Both the position numbers and the translations under genes were made by a program. Source: a virus. From it: a stretch of DNA of 22,173 nt. Below the pieces are notes generated by a model, which saw only the letters and a list, made by a program, of their open reading frames with translations, did no database searches and had not been told where the DNA came from. This document shows positions 1 to 6,810 of this stretch, piece by piece. The DNA is taken from positions 1 to 22,173 of the IMG/VR virus record IMGVR_UViG_3300042502_000996. The stretch is one strand, 5' to 3'. Within the stretch, counting starts at the first letter, position 1, and the number at the start of each line of letters is the position of its first letter.

Positions 1-371
1 CCACCTCCACTACCACCAGCCGTTCCAGGATTATTTGCGTATCTTCCGCCAATACCACCACCCAGGGCAACGATATTTATACTTCCGCCAACAATGCTTG
101 AGTTTGCTCCAGCGGCATCTCCTGCACCACCACCGCCTACTGTTACTGTGTAAGAAACTCCAGCAACAACAGATATTGCTCCTTCAACAAATCCACCACC
201 GCCTCCACCGCCACCGACATAATTACCACCACCACCTCCACCACCTACTACTAAATATTCAACTGCATTTGGTTTTTGAGATACCCAATTAAAACCAGAT
301 ACAGCATCTCGTACTTCATTTAAATTCCATAAACCAGATGCCCCAATACTTTGCCCAGGAAATTGCGGCAT
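1..371 (-). CDS. Glycine-rich tail tip/adhesin protein, 3' end cut by window edge
   Basis: The frame opens with an ATG at 371 and runs off the left edge, giving about 123 visible residues. The N-terminus (MPQFPGQSIGASGLWNLNEV) leads into a segment rich in Gly-Gly runs that starts around residue 46 (VEYLVVGGGGGGG) and continues to the edge. An amphipathic strand followed by long glycine tracts is the usual look of Gly-rich phage tail tip or receptor-binding proteins, in which polyglycine helices form the exposed tip. Its start overlaps the stop of the upstream gene by one base (TAATG), so translation is probably coupled. The related Gly-rich domain at 11453-12799 has a different N-terminal half. 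The assignment to the tail is by sequence type and neighbourhood; the target on the host is unknown. Confidence 0.8.
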   Translation of the reverse strand, partial: MPQFPGQSIGASGLWNLNEVRDAVSGFNWVSQKPNAVEYLVVGGGGGGGNYVGGGGGGGGFVEGAISVVAGVSYTVTVGGGGAGDAAGANSSIVGGSINIVALGGGIGGRYANNPGTAGGSGG

Positions 372-724
372 TAACTAATCTCCTCATAACTACAGACTGC
401 TTCAAGGTCGGAGTTGGCAGAAGCAGTAAGGCGCAATGAGTCTCCTTCTTCTAGATAAAAAGATTTACTAATGACATCCAGTGTTGCATCTGCTGGTACC
501 GAAACTGTTTTAGCAATGTGATAAGCAGTTGTTGAACGATACAAATCAACGGTAACATCCGCAGTATTTGTTCCGTCAATATTAGAGACATAAAGGGCGT
601 TAACTTTAAATACTTTTCCGCTTGAACCAGAATTTGTAACGATTGCAGTTGCCGATGTTGTAATAGCAAGAACTGCTGTTTTTCCCGTGATTGTTGTTAC
701 CGATACTATATTAGGTGCTGCCAT
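371..724 (-). CDS. Small beta-rich virion protein (117 aa), probable tail accessory
   Basis: No named family is recognised. The protein has no signal peptide or membrane segment. It is made of alternating hydrophobic and Thr/Ser residues typical of a compact beta-sandwich, with a central pattern (KVNALYVSNIDGTNTADVTV) in which a strand is followed by Asn/Asp turns. The same pattern occurs in the small proteins at 3087-3422 and 14216-14548. The ATG at 724 has a clear ribosome binding site (AAGGAG, five bases upstream), which fixes the start. It lies 12 bases after the 10-residue-repeat protein and directly before the Gly-rich tip protein, so a role as a fibre or baseplate decoration protein is likely but inferred. 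Confidence 0.7.
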   Translation of the reverse strand: MAAPNIVSVTTITGKTAVLAITTSATAIVTNSGSSGKVFKVNALYVSNIDGTNTADVTVDLYRSTTAYHIAKTVSVPADATLDVISKSFYLEEGDSLRLTASANSDLEAVCSYEEIS

Positions 725-736
725 AATTTCTCCTTG

Positions 737-1192
737 TTACCCGAATACAACTGCCATAGCAATTGCCTTACCTGTTGATGCAGGTGTAAAACCTAAATTT
801 GTAGCCGCAACATTTGCTGCAAGCTGTGTATTTGTAATTGTTGTATTTGCAATTTGGGTTGCAGTAATTGTAGTGTTTGCAATCTGCGTTGCAGTAATTG
901 TTGTATTAGCAATTTGTGTTGCAGTGATTGTAGCATTTGCAATTTGTGTCGCAGTGATTGTAGCATTAGCAATTTGTGTTGCAGTAACTGCTGTATTTGC
1001 AATCTTCGCTGTCGTTACGGCTGTATTAGCAATCTTTGCTGTAGTGACAGCTAAATCAGTTATTTGATCAGTAACGATACCTGTAATTAATCCGCCTGTC
1101 ATTTCCCAAACATAACCCGACCATGTGTATGTGCGTGGACCTACCGTGTAAGTGTCGTTAGTAGCTGGGGAAGCAGGGAATGTAAATGCCAT
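737..1192 (-). CDS. Tail fibre shaft protein with eight 10-residue repeats
   Basis: The 151-aa protein starts with MAFTFPASPATNDTYTVGPR, a short segment (TYTWSGYVWEMTG) like the 'measured parameter' adaptors of phage fibres, and then eight head-to-tail 10-residue repeats (consensus TxITATQIAN). It ends in LGFTPASTGKAIAMAVVFG, a terminus common in phage fibre proteins. The repeats are a regular beta or triple-helix shaft in appearance, with hydrophobic Ile/Ala and Asn at fixed places. The ATG at 1192 is chosen because it lies 10 bases after the stop of the preceding gene. An in-frame ATG 30 bases upstream (1222) would overlap that gene and encode residues resembling another gene's C-terminus. 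The role is inferred from composition and neighbours. Confidence 0.72.
   Translation of the reverse strand: MAFTFPASPATNDTYTVGPRTYTWSGYVWEMTGGLITGIVTDQITDLAVTTAKIANTAVTTAKIANTAVTATQIANATITATQIANATITATQIANTTITATQIANTTITATQIANTTITNTQLAANVAATNLGFTPASTGKAIAMAVVFG
815..1054 (-). repeat. Tandem 30-bp coding repeat, eight units
   Basis: Eight in-phase 30-bp units encode 10-residue repeats that drift from TAVTTAKIAN at the upstream end through ATITATQIAN to TTITATQIAN and TTITNTQLAA. Adjacent units are nearly identical in DNA, and the ends are more diverged, as expected from recent unequal exchange in the middle of the array. Copy number probably varies between related phages. Confidence 0.85.
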
Positions 1193-1202
1193 TAGATACC
1201 TG

Positions 1203-1862
1203 CTACGACTTCCTATATCCATAAACGCTAATTTGCCCAGCAGTCATTGTTCCTGAACTATCATTAAAAAATCTAAAATCCGTGTAACTGGTTGAGTTTT
1301 CTAATGAACCCGCAAAAGTTCCAACGTAACCACGCCCATAGTACCCACCATTCATTTGAGTTCTAACGGAAAGAAACGGGGCTATCAAATCAAATGTGCT
1401 AGATGTGGTTGGTACACCAGCATCAGTAAGACCAACAAACCAAAAGTTTGAATTATTCTGTGGCACAAAAGTCCACGCCGTAGCATTATATAATGCATAA
1501 ACCATGTTCCCGTAATAACCAGTAGCAGTAGTACCCATTTTCAAAGCAAGTCCTTGCGAAGCACTCGTTTGCAGACCAGTTACAACTACTCTGTAATTAT
1601 CGTAAGTTGCAGAAAAAACATTTGTAACAGCAGTTGCTGCCTCACCTGCAACAACTGCTTGCGTTTTAATGAACTCTAAACCTGTTGGGTTTTGTGCAGG
1701 GCTGTTCGGGATAACCCACGCCGTACCGTTGTAAATATACAAACGGTCCGTGTCGGTCTCAAAAATCATTTGACCTTCAAACGGCACAGCAGGGCGGGTT
1801 GAAGAAGTACACACACCAGGTTTAATAATTGATTGCGCACCAACAACAGAACTAAGAGGCAT
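1203..1862 (-). CDS. Tail fibre protein, shared-adaptor paralogue A (219 aa)
   Basis: This is one of three consecutive genes whose N-terminal 50 residues are alike: a Pro-Gly-Val-Cys-Thr-Ser-Ser-x-Arg-Pro-Ala motif, then PFEGQ, an ETDTDR turn, and a strand ending NGTAWV. That segment is the kind of attachment and trimer-nucleation module found near the N-terminus of modular phage fibres. The C-terminal 150 residues are specific to this copy: a beta-rich domain containing YDNYRVVVTGL and ending TAGQISVYGYRKS, a pattern common in phage fibre head domains. The start is the ATG at 1862, which overlaps the stop of paralogue B by one base (TAATG). A longer in-frame version would extend into that gene. 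Receptor binding is inferred. Confidence 0.8.
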   Translation of the reverse strand: MPLSSVVGAQSIIKPGVCTSSTRPAVPFEGQMIFETDTDRLYIYNGTAWVIPNSPAQNPTGLEFIKTQAVVAGEAATAVTNVFSATYDNYRVVVTGLQTSASQGLALKMGTTATGYYGNMVYALYNATAWTFVPQNNSNFWFVGLTDAGVPTTSSTFDLIAPFLSVRTQMNGGYYGRGYVGTFAGSLENSTSYTDFRFFNDSSGTMTAGQISVYGYRKS

Positions 1863-2485
1863 TATCCTGAAATCTCCATAAGGGTAATTCGGTTTACGGC
1901 ACCAGACCACAAAACAAAAGAACCACCCAATGTAGTGTGGTTTATTCCTGTAAGAGAATAAGTAATAGTTGAAGTAGTACCAGCAGTATCAAAAGCATGA
2001 ATATCGTATTGTTGATGAGCCGAAACTCCGTATGAACCAGCAGAGTTCATTTGAAAGTTGTGTGTCCAATCACCAAAAGAATTACTACTGGAAGTAATTT
2101 TATTACCAGAGCCAACAGCACCTCTGCGAATCCACAAAGAATAATAGTTAGAAAAGTTAGTTGGATAACCACCAAAAGTAAAAAATATAATTATTTTTGA
2201 AGAAGCAGACTTTGGAGTAATCTGTACAAGGTTGCTAATAAACATGGTTTCAGAAGCACTAGTAAGATTTTGGTCGCCAAATGCTGGCTGATTAGTTACA
2301 ACCTGCAAAACACTTCCGTTTGTTGTAGCAGATGACGCAAAATATCTCCACGATGAACCATTCCAAACACCAAGCATGTCGGTGTCAGTTTCATAAATCA
2401 TCTGCCCCTCAAACGGTGTTGCGGGTCTGTTAGACGAAGTACAAACGCCTGGTCTTAGCCCTTGTGTAGTAGCAGAAATAGTCAT
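1862..2485 (-). CDS. Tail fibre protein, shared-adaptor paralogue B (207 aa)
   Basis: The N-terminus carries the same adaptor as its two neighbours (LRPGVCTSSNRPATPFEGQ, then YETDTD and WNGSSW). The remaining roughly 150 residues are different: a segment with ITPKSASSKIIIFFTFGG, then IRRGAVGSG, and a C-terminus NRITLMEISG. The combination of an 'iTPkSasSKi' strand, an Arg-containing strand and a terminal LMEI motif recurs in phage fibre heads that I recognise by pattern but cannot name. The start is the ATG at 2485, which shares its A with the TGA of paralogue C (TGATG); AAGGA lies eight bases upstream. The longer in-frame reading would begin inside the neighbour and adds residues unlike a fibre N-terminus. 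Confidence 0.8.
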   Translation of the reverse strand: MTISATTQGLRPGVCTSSNRPATPFEGQMIYETDTDMLGVWNGSSWRYFASSATTNGSVLQVVTNQPAFGDQNLTSASETMFISNLVQITPKSASSKIIIFFTFGGYPTNFSNYYSLWIRRGAVGSGNKITSSSNSFGDWTHNFQMNSAGSYGVSAHQQYDIHAFDTAGTTSTITYSLTGINHTTLGGSFVLWSGAVNRITLMEISG

Positions 2486-3087
2486 CAGCGAATCCTTGTC
2501 CCAGAAAAAGAATTGTATGTAATACCAGCAGAATAAAGACCAGTAGCAGGCACAATCCACCTGACTCTTACGGTGTCAGCAACAGCAAGTTTTACTGTTG
2601 CTGACGAAATAGAGAAAACATCTGACCCCCCTTGCGCTGGTGTTTGAGAACCATTTATGTCCAACCCAGTGCTACCAGATGTGACTAATTGGATTCTAAA
2701 ATAACCGCTTGTTCCAATGTTGTAACAGTTTCCTGCAACATTAAATTGATAAATGCCAGCCTGCCCCGCAGGAACAGTGAATACCCCAGAACTGACCGAT
2801 GATGTGTCATCATACAAGGTGGTGTTGTATGCGAGATAAGCATTATTAACGACACTTCCGTTTCCCCCAGAAAAATACACAAGGAAGTTTGGGTACACCG
2901 TTGCCGAAGTTGGTGAATACGAACCTGCGCTACTTGTCAGCACCCACGCTGTTCCGTTGTATACCAACACTCTGTCGGTATCAGTCTCATAAATTTGCTG
3001 TCCTTCAAACGGAGAAGCAGGGCGAGTAGAACTAGTGCAAACCCCTTGCTTCAAAGAACCAATACCGTAAGCAGAATCTAAACCCAT
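2485..3087 (-). CDS. Tail fibre protein with C1q-like head, paralogue C (200 aa)
   Basis: Residues 1-50 repeat the shared adaptor (LKQGVCTSSTRPASPFEGQ, YETDTDR, NGTAWV). From about residue 65 the protein reads like a C1q/TNF-type jelly-roll: FLVYFSGG, an Asn-rich turn, YNTTLYDD, SGVFTVPAGQAGIYQFNVAG, and a closing strand ending YNSFSGTRIR. 'FtvP..GiYqF' is the diagnostic C1q-like strand pair, and phages use such trimeric heads as receptor binders. The ATG at 3087 overlaps the preceding stop (TGATG). As the first of three paralogues it may resemble the ancestral copy, but order alone does not show that. Confidence 0.82.
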   Translation of the reverse strand: MGLDSAYGIGSLKQGVCTSSTRPASPFEGQQIYETDTDRVLVYNGTAWVLTSSAGSYSPTSATVYPNFLVYFSGGNGSVVNNAYLAYNTTLYDDTSSVSSGVFTVPAGQAGIYQFNVAGNCYNIGTSGYFRIQLVTSGSTGLDINGSQTPAQGGSDVFSISSATVKLAVADTVRVRWIVPATGLYSAGITYNSFSGTRIR

Positions 3088-3422
3088 CAGTTCGTCTTAT
3101 CCCAGCCAACCACCGTAACATTTACTTTGCTCGCCGTGTCAGACAAGCCCTGTAAAGTCTCAGTAGCCAACAAAACTAAAGCTGTATCCCAAACCATCAC
3201 ATCATTGGCACCAATCGGCAACGCAGACATTATTCTATTAGCAGCAGTAGCCGCAGAACCAATAGCTAAAGTAACAGTACGGTCAACCGTATCCGTGTTA
3301 GCAATAATGATTTGCTTAACCACATATGTATGACCAGCCGCTACTGTGAACAAAGTCGTAGTAGAAGTACCAAGTTGGGTAGGCGCACACAATCTTGCTT
3401 CCGCTCTGTCACCTGATGCCAT
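3087..3422 (-). CDS. Small beta-rich virion protein (111 aa)
   Basis: No family is named with confidence. The N-terminus (MASGDRAEARLCAPTQLGTS) leads into FTVAAGHTYVVKQIIIANTDT, then alternating hydrophobic residues and a C-terminus VNVTVVGWDKTN. The strand pattern 'tyvvkqIiiaNtd..drtvtl' resembles small phage head or tail decoration proteins with an Ig-like or jelly-roll fold, including the genes at 371-724 and 14216-14548 here. The start lies one base after the TAA of the 280-aa fibre gene (TAATATG), with GGGAG overlapping that gene's last codons as ribosome binding site. It precedes the three paralogous fibres, so it may be their attachment or capping partner; that is inference. Confidence 0.7.
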   Translation of the reverse strand: MASGDRAEARLCAPTQLGTSTTTLFTVAAGHTYVVKQIIIANTDTVDRTVTLAIGSAATAANRIMSALPIGANDVMVWDTALVLLATETLQGLSDTASKVNVTVVGWDKTN

Positions 3423-3423
3423 A

Positions 3424-4266
3424 TTAGCTCCCTATATCCATAAGTATTATTGCTGCATTCCGAGTATCAGTCATAACATCTGAACTAAATGTTGCATTAA
3501 CCCATGCGCTACCGCTCCATTGTAGCACTTGACCCGAACTTGCGCTAGTGATAGTTACATCGCCAATATCATCCAGCGCATTAATGGTTGGAATTGTTGC
3601 ATTTACCCAAGCCGAACCATCCCACTTCAAGAACTGCCCTGTGGAAATACTCGTAATAGTTACATCTCCAACATCATCAAGTGCATTAATAGTTGGAATT
3701 GCAGCCCAAGCCAAGCCTGTAGCTGTTGAAGAATTAGCTTTTAAGAAATAACCGTCTGTCCCCGCACTTAATTTTGCAGCAACATTATCAGCAGTTCCTA
3801 CAATCAAATCACCCTTTGCATCAATCACATTAAGAGGTACGCTGTCTGGGACTGCACCAATTTCTGCCCACGCAGAACTGTAATAAACATAAGTTCCGCC
3901 AGTTACAGAGTCAAACCATATTTGACCAGCAATAGGGGAAGACGGAGGTGCATCAGAGACCACTGCAGCCATACCTGAAGAACCAATCTCAACCCAGAAA
4001 GAATCATAATAAACAAATGTTTGAGCAGTATCTGAATCAAACCATAAGTCCCCCGAAGATGGGCTAACAGGTGGTGTTGTAGAAATCGCTATACTGCTAC
4101 CAGTAGCGATAGCAGATGCCGCAGAGCTTAGTATAGAAATTGCATTACTAGAATCCTTATAATATAAAATACCATCATTATAATTGACAGCAAGCTCCCC
4201 AGCTTCAAGCGAAGTGGGGGCTGTATTTGCCGTTCCAGAATTCTTTAATTTAATTACATTAGCCAT
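3424..4266 (-). CDS. Modular tail fibre with two pairs of internal repeats (280 aa)
   Basis: The N-terminus (MANVIKLKNSGTANTAP, then LEAGELAVNYNDGILYYKD) is the common attachment segment of phage fibres ('apts L..gElavN..dg.lyy') and is shared with the next gene upstream at 4280-6148. Two repeat pairs follow: residues 65-96 and 107-137 (PPxSPxxGxxWFDS...YVYY.s.W.EIG), and residues 191-224 and 226-259 (PTINALDDxGDVTITS...GQxLxWxGSAWVNAT). A middle segment IDAKGDLIVGTADN is also widespread in fibres. The C-terminus is AAIILMDIGS, and its codons contain the ribosome binding site of the next gene. AAGAGG seven bases before the ATG supports the start. Confidence 0.82.
   Translation of the reverse strand: MANVIKLKNSGTANTAPTSLEAGELAVNYNDGILYYKDSSNAISILSSAASAIATGSSIAISTTPPVSPSSGDLWFDSDTAQTFVYYDSFWVEIGSSGMAAVVSDAPPSSPIAGQIWFDSVTGGTYVYYSSAWAEIGAVPDSVPLNVIDAKGDLIVGTADNVAAKLSAGTDGYFLKANSSTATGLAWAAIPTINALDDVGDVTITSISTGQFLKWDGSAWVNATIPTINALDDIGDVTITSASSGQVLQWSGSAWVNATFSSDVMTDTRNAAIILMDIGS
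3490..3696 (-). repeat. Tandem duplication of a 35-residue fibre module
   Basis: Two adjacent copies of about 105 bp encode PTINALDDxGDVTITSxSxGQxLxWxGSAWVNAT. A single diverged copy of the same module lies near the N-terminus of the fibre at 12799-14223 (LNGLGDVVITS...MYDGTNWVNS), so the unit moves between fibre genes. Confidence 0.75.
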
Positions 4267-4279
4267 TCAAGCCTCTTAA

Positions 4280-6148
4280 TTAGAAAGTACCACCATCTAT
4301 TGTAGCAGTATTTGCAGCAAGCGCTGTGAGCTGTGAGCTAAAGGCTTGAACATTAGACCCAATTGCAAGACCCAATGCAGTTCTTGCATCAGAAGTCGTT
4401 GTTGAACCAGTACCACCATAAGCAACACCGATAGCAGTTCCTTGCCATACGCCAGTGCCAATAGTTCCTACAGATGTAAGGCTTGAAGTAATGACGCTTG
4501 ATGCCAAAGTTGTATTTGAAAGAACGGCAGAGCCGCCAATGTAGTATGACTTACCAGCAAGAATATTGAAATGCTCAGAAGATGTCCAAGCATCGGTAGC
4601 ATCTACCCAGTTAAGAGTCTTGTCTGTTGCGCCAAGAACTGTAATACCAGCACCATCAGCTGTTGTATCTGTTGGTGTTGCAACATTAGCAAGAACAACA
4701 TTCTTGTCCTCAACAACGAGTGTTGCTGTGTTAAGAGTTGTTGTATTACCATTAACAATCAAATCCCCAGAAACTGTGAGGTTGTTTGAGATAGTAACAT
4801 TGGCTGGAAGGCTAAGCGTTACTGCACCAACACCAGAGTTTGACACTGCAATCTCGTTCGCTGTTCCTGTTAAACCAGTTACAAGGTTTGTTGCTCTATC
4901 ACTAACTTGTGAAGCAGTGATTGAAATTGTTGAGTTTGCAGCAGCAGTTAAACGACCCTGTGCATCAACAGTAAATGTAGCAACAGTTCCTGCAGCACCA
5001 TAAGAACCACCAGTAACGGCTGTGTTATCAAGGTCAATTGTAACCTGATCTGTTGCACCACCAGCAGTTGCTGTAAGACCAGTACCACCAGAGATTGTTA
5101 ATGTATCCCCTGCAGTAATTGTTTGACTAGTTCCAGTATCGCCAGCAAGTGTGAATGCTTGAGCAGCTACCGAGAAGTTGACCTTTGTATTGGCATCATC
5201 ATAAGTAACTGTAATCCCAGATTGTGTACCATTAGTTACTAATGTGCCAAAAGCATCTTGGGCAGCTTCTACAAAATCAGAAACGGCTGTTGATGCAATT
5301 GAGATTGATGTAGACACAGCATTGGTCAAACGACCTTGAGCGTCAACCGTGAATGTTCCAACAGAAGATGCATTGCCATAAGTAGCAGCTGTAACAGCGG
5401 TATTAGCAAGATCCAAAGTGACAGCACCAGATGTTCCACCACCAGACAATCCAGTCCCAGCGGTTACTGATTCAATATCACCAGCATCGTTGGTAAAGCT
5501 AATTACACCAGTTGTAGTATTATAGGCAAGATCTCCAGAAACACTAATTGATGCTCTTGTATTTGCTGTAAAATCACTAACTTGTGAAGACAAGATAGAG
5601 ATTGTATTACTAGTTGCTCCTGTCAAACGACCTTGAGCATCAACTGTAAACACACCAACAGCTGATGTGTTACCATATGTACCAGCAATAACGGCTGTAT
5701 TATCAAGATTTAATGTGATTGTGTCAACAGATGCTGCTGATGATGTTAAACCAGTTCCACCAGCAATTGTAAGAGTATCAGTTCCACTAGAAATAGAAAC
5801 TGAGCCGCTATCGCCAGCCGCTGTAAAAGAAGTTGCGACATTGGCAATTGCACCGTCAACATAAAGCTTGGTAGCGGCATGGGTGTTTGCAGAAGGGGTA
5901 GGCACAATAACTACACCAGAGAAAGTTTTATCCCCAGTAATAGTTTGCGTTGTCCCGAGCGTAGTGTATGCTCCATAACCGCCAATTGCAATAACAGATG
6001 TTGCACTGCCACCAGCGCCACCAGTTCCTGTACCATAATACAAAATATTGTCTGCTTCGTTAAATGCTAATTCCGCATTTTCCAGACTTGTTGGTGCACC
6101 TGCAGCACCAACAGATGACCTTCTCTTAATTCTTAGCGTATTAGCCAT
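4280..6148 (-). CDS. Long tail fibre with three shaft repeats (622 aa)
   Basis: Residues 1-40 are the fibre attachment segment (MANTLRIKRRSSVGAAGAPT, then LENAELAFNEADNILYYG). Residues 70-101 carry a widespread fibre motif (TGDKTFSGVVIVPTPSANTH, then AATKLYVDGAI). Residues 112-419 hold three long repeats, each ending in FTVDAQGRLT at 167, 266 and 392. Residues 428-488 have the ANVTISNNLTVSGDLIVNG, TTTLNTATLVVEDKN block typical of marine and cyanophage-like fibres. The C-terminal 60 residues (GTGVWQGTAIGVAYGGTGST, then LGLAIGSNVQAF and TIDGGTF) match common distal fibre ends. It lacks a recognisable self-cleaving chaperone domain. The ATG overlaps the preceding stop by one base. Host attachment is inferred from family knowledge. 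Confidence 0.87.
   Translation of the reverse strand: MANTLRIKRRSSVGAAGAPTSLENAELAFNEADNILYYGTGTGGAGGSATSVIAIGGYGAYTTLGTTQTITGDKTFSGVVIVPTPSANTHAATKLYVDGAIANVATSFTAAGDSGSVSISSGTDTLTIAGGTGLTSSAASVDTITLNLDNTAVIAGTYGNTSAVGVFTVDAQGRLTGATSNTISILSSQVSDFTANTRASISVSGDLAYNTTTGVISFTNDAGDIESVTAGTGLSGGGTSGAVTLDLANTAVTAATYGNASSVGTFTVDAQGRLTNAVSTSISIASTAVSDFVEAAQDAFGTLVTNGTQSGITVTYDDANTKVNFSVAAQAFTLAGDTGTSQTITAGDTLTISGGTGLTATAGGATDQVTIDLDNTAVTGGSYGAAGTVATFTVDAQGRLTAAANSTISITASQVSDRATNLVTGLTGTANEIAVSNSGVGAVTLSLPANVTISNNLTVSGDLIVNGNTTTLNTATLVVEDKNVVLANVATPTDTTADGAGITVLGATDKTLNWVDATDAWTSSEHFNILAGKSYYIGGSAVLSNTTLASSVITSSLTSVGTIGTGVWQGTAIGVAYGGTGSTTTSDARTALGLAIGSNVQAFSSQLTALAANTATIDGGTF
4892..5815 (-). repeat. 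Three diverged shaft repeats within the 622-aa fibre
   Basis: Each repeat of roughly 100 to 125 residues contains GTGL, an L(D/A)NTAV strand, a YGN or YGA turn, FTVDAQGRLT, and an ISI..S.VSD end. The DNA copies differ at many third codon positions, so the duplications are not recent, unlike the 30-bp array at 815-1054. Confidence 0.78.
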
Positions 6149-6447
6149 TAGTAGTTTCCTCCATCCATTAATAACGATGCTGCACTATGAACATGATCTG
6201 CCCTTGCTGCTAGCACACTCACACCTATTACCCCAGTCCGAGCGATGTCGGCAGGAGTAGTATCTGCAAAATTTAAATATGGCATATTTATTGTTGCTGG
6301 CGCTGATGTGAGCACCGTAGTATCATTTGTTTGCACTGTTATGGCTGTAATTTCAGACGCAACAGTAATATTAGAAATATCTGAAGAAATAGAAAGTGAA
6401 GTTATATCACCAGACTTAACCTGAACGGTTGTAGTATCTCCTGACAT
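6148..6447 (-). CDS. Small fibre-type protein ending in DGGNY (99 aa)
   Basis: The N-terminal 50 residues are a quasi-repeat of short strands (TTVQVKSGDITSLSISSDIS, then NITVASEITAITVQ). The C-terminal part (GVIGVSVLAARADHVHSAAS, then LLMDGGNY) is a terminus seen in many phage fibre proteins, where the 'DHVHS' segment precedes a capping 'mDGGnY'. It is probably a fibre-tip or linker subunit. The start is the ATG at 6447, which overlaps the stop of the upstream gene (TAATG). A strong GGAGGTGAG lies six bases before it, so a longer in-frame start at 6477 is rejected. The last codons contain GGAGG that serves the 622-aa fibre start. Confidence 0.75.
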   Translation of the reverse strand: MSGDTTTVQVKSGDITSLSISSDISNITVASEITAITVQTNDTTVLTSAPATINMPYLNFADTTPADIARTGVIGVSVLAARADHVHSAASLLMDGGNY

Positions 6448-6779
6448 TATCTGCTCACCTCCCCAACAACTATGCAAGACCCCGTAATTAGGGTTGTGAT
6501 AGTAGTACCATTAGTTTCTTGAAAATCATAAACATAAGTTCCAGATGCTATGTTAGCAGTAGACGCTGATGTTAAAGACAAGACAACAATTCCGTTTGCG
6601 GCATTGGTAATATTTGATGTAAAAGTAGCACTAATTATATCAGAATTTCTTTTTTTTCTAATTTGACCAGTATAAGTTCTACTTGTAATGTTTACATTTG
6701 CATTAGCGCTATCTTTTATACGCAATTCATGCGCATAAGTATCGCCTTGATAAATACTAATATCTCTAGTTGCAGCCAT
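6447..6779 (-). CDS. BppU-like N-terminal domain baseplate/fibre protein (110 aa)
   Basis: The sequence begins MAATRDISIYQGDTYAHELRI and continues with a strand YTGQIRKKR, a central LSLTSASTANIASGTYVYDF, and TTLITGSCIVVGEVSR. 'Di.iyqGDt...l.ikd' followed by 'G.i...yvyDl....g.....l..G...v' is the pattern of the BppU/receptor-binding-protein N-terminal Ig-like domain that docks fibres onto baseplates. The whole protein is just that one domain. It sits between the endolysin and the fibre genes. GAGG five bases before the ATG supports the start. An A8 run within the coding strand (near 6648-6655) is read through in frame. The family call is by pattern, not by a search. Confidence 0.7.
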   Translation of the reverse strand: MAATRDISIYQGDTYAHELRIKDSANANVNITSRTYTGQIRKKRNSDIISATFTSNITNAANGIVVLSLTSASTANIASGTYVYDFQETNGTTITTLITGSCIVVGEVSR

Positions 6780-6810
6780 AATACCTCTATAAGATATTAT
6801 CGTAAATTGC

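Noticed and set aside
35-292. Plus-strand frame rich in His and Leu at the left edge
   Set aside because: It is the complement of glycine codons in the Gly-rich tail protein on the minus strand.
815-1054. Regular 30-bp repeats resembling a CRISPR array
   Set aside because: There are no unique spacers between repeats, the units are contiguous and in frame with a coding sequence, and they encode a regular 10-residue protein repeat.
1193-1222. Longer start (MDIGSRSRYL...) for the 10-residue-repeat protein
   Set aside because: It would overlap the upstream fibre gene, has no good ribosome binding site, and the downstream ATG at 1192 fits the usual spacing. The MDIGS similarity to another gene's end is a shared DNA word read in another frame.
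6640-6665. Run of eight A on the coding strand as a possible programmed frameshift site
   Set aside because: The 110-aa gene reads through it in frame to a normal stop with conserved-looking sequence on both sides, and neither alternative frame gives a sensible extension.
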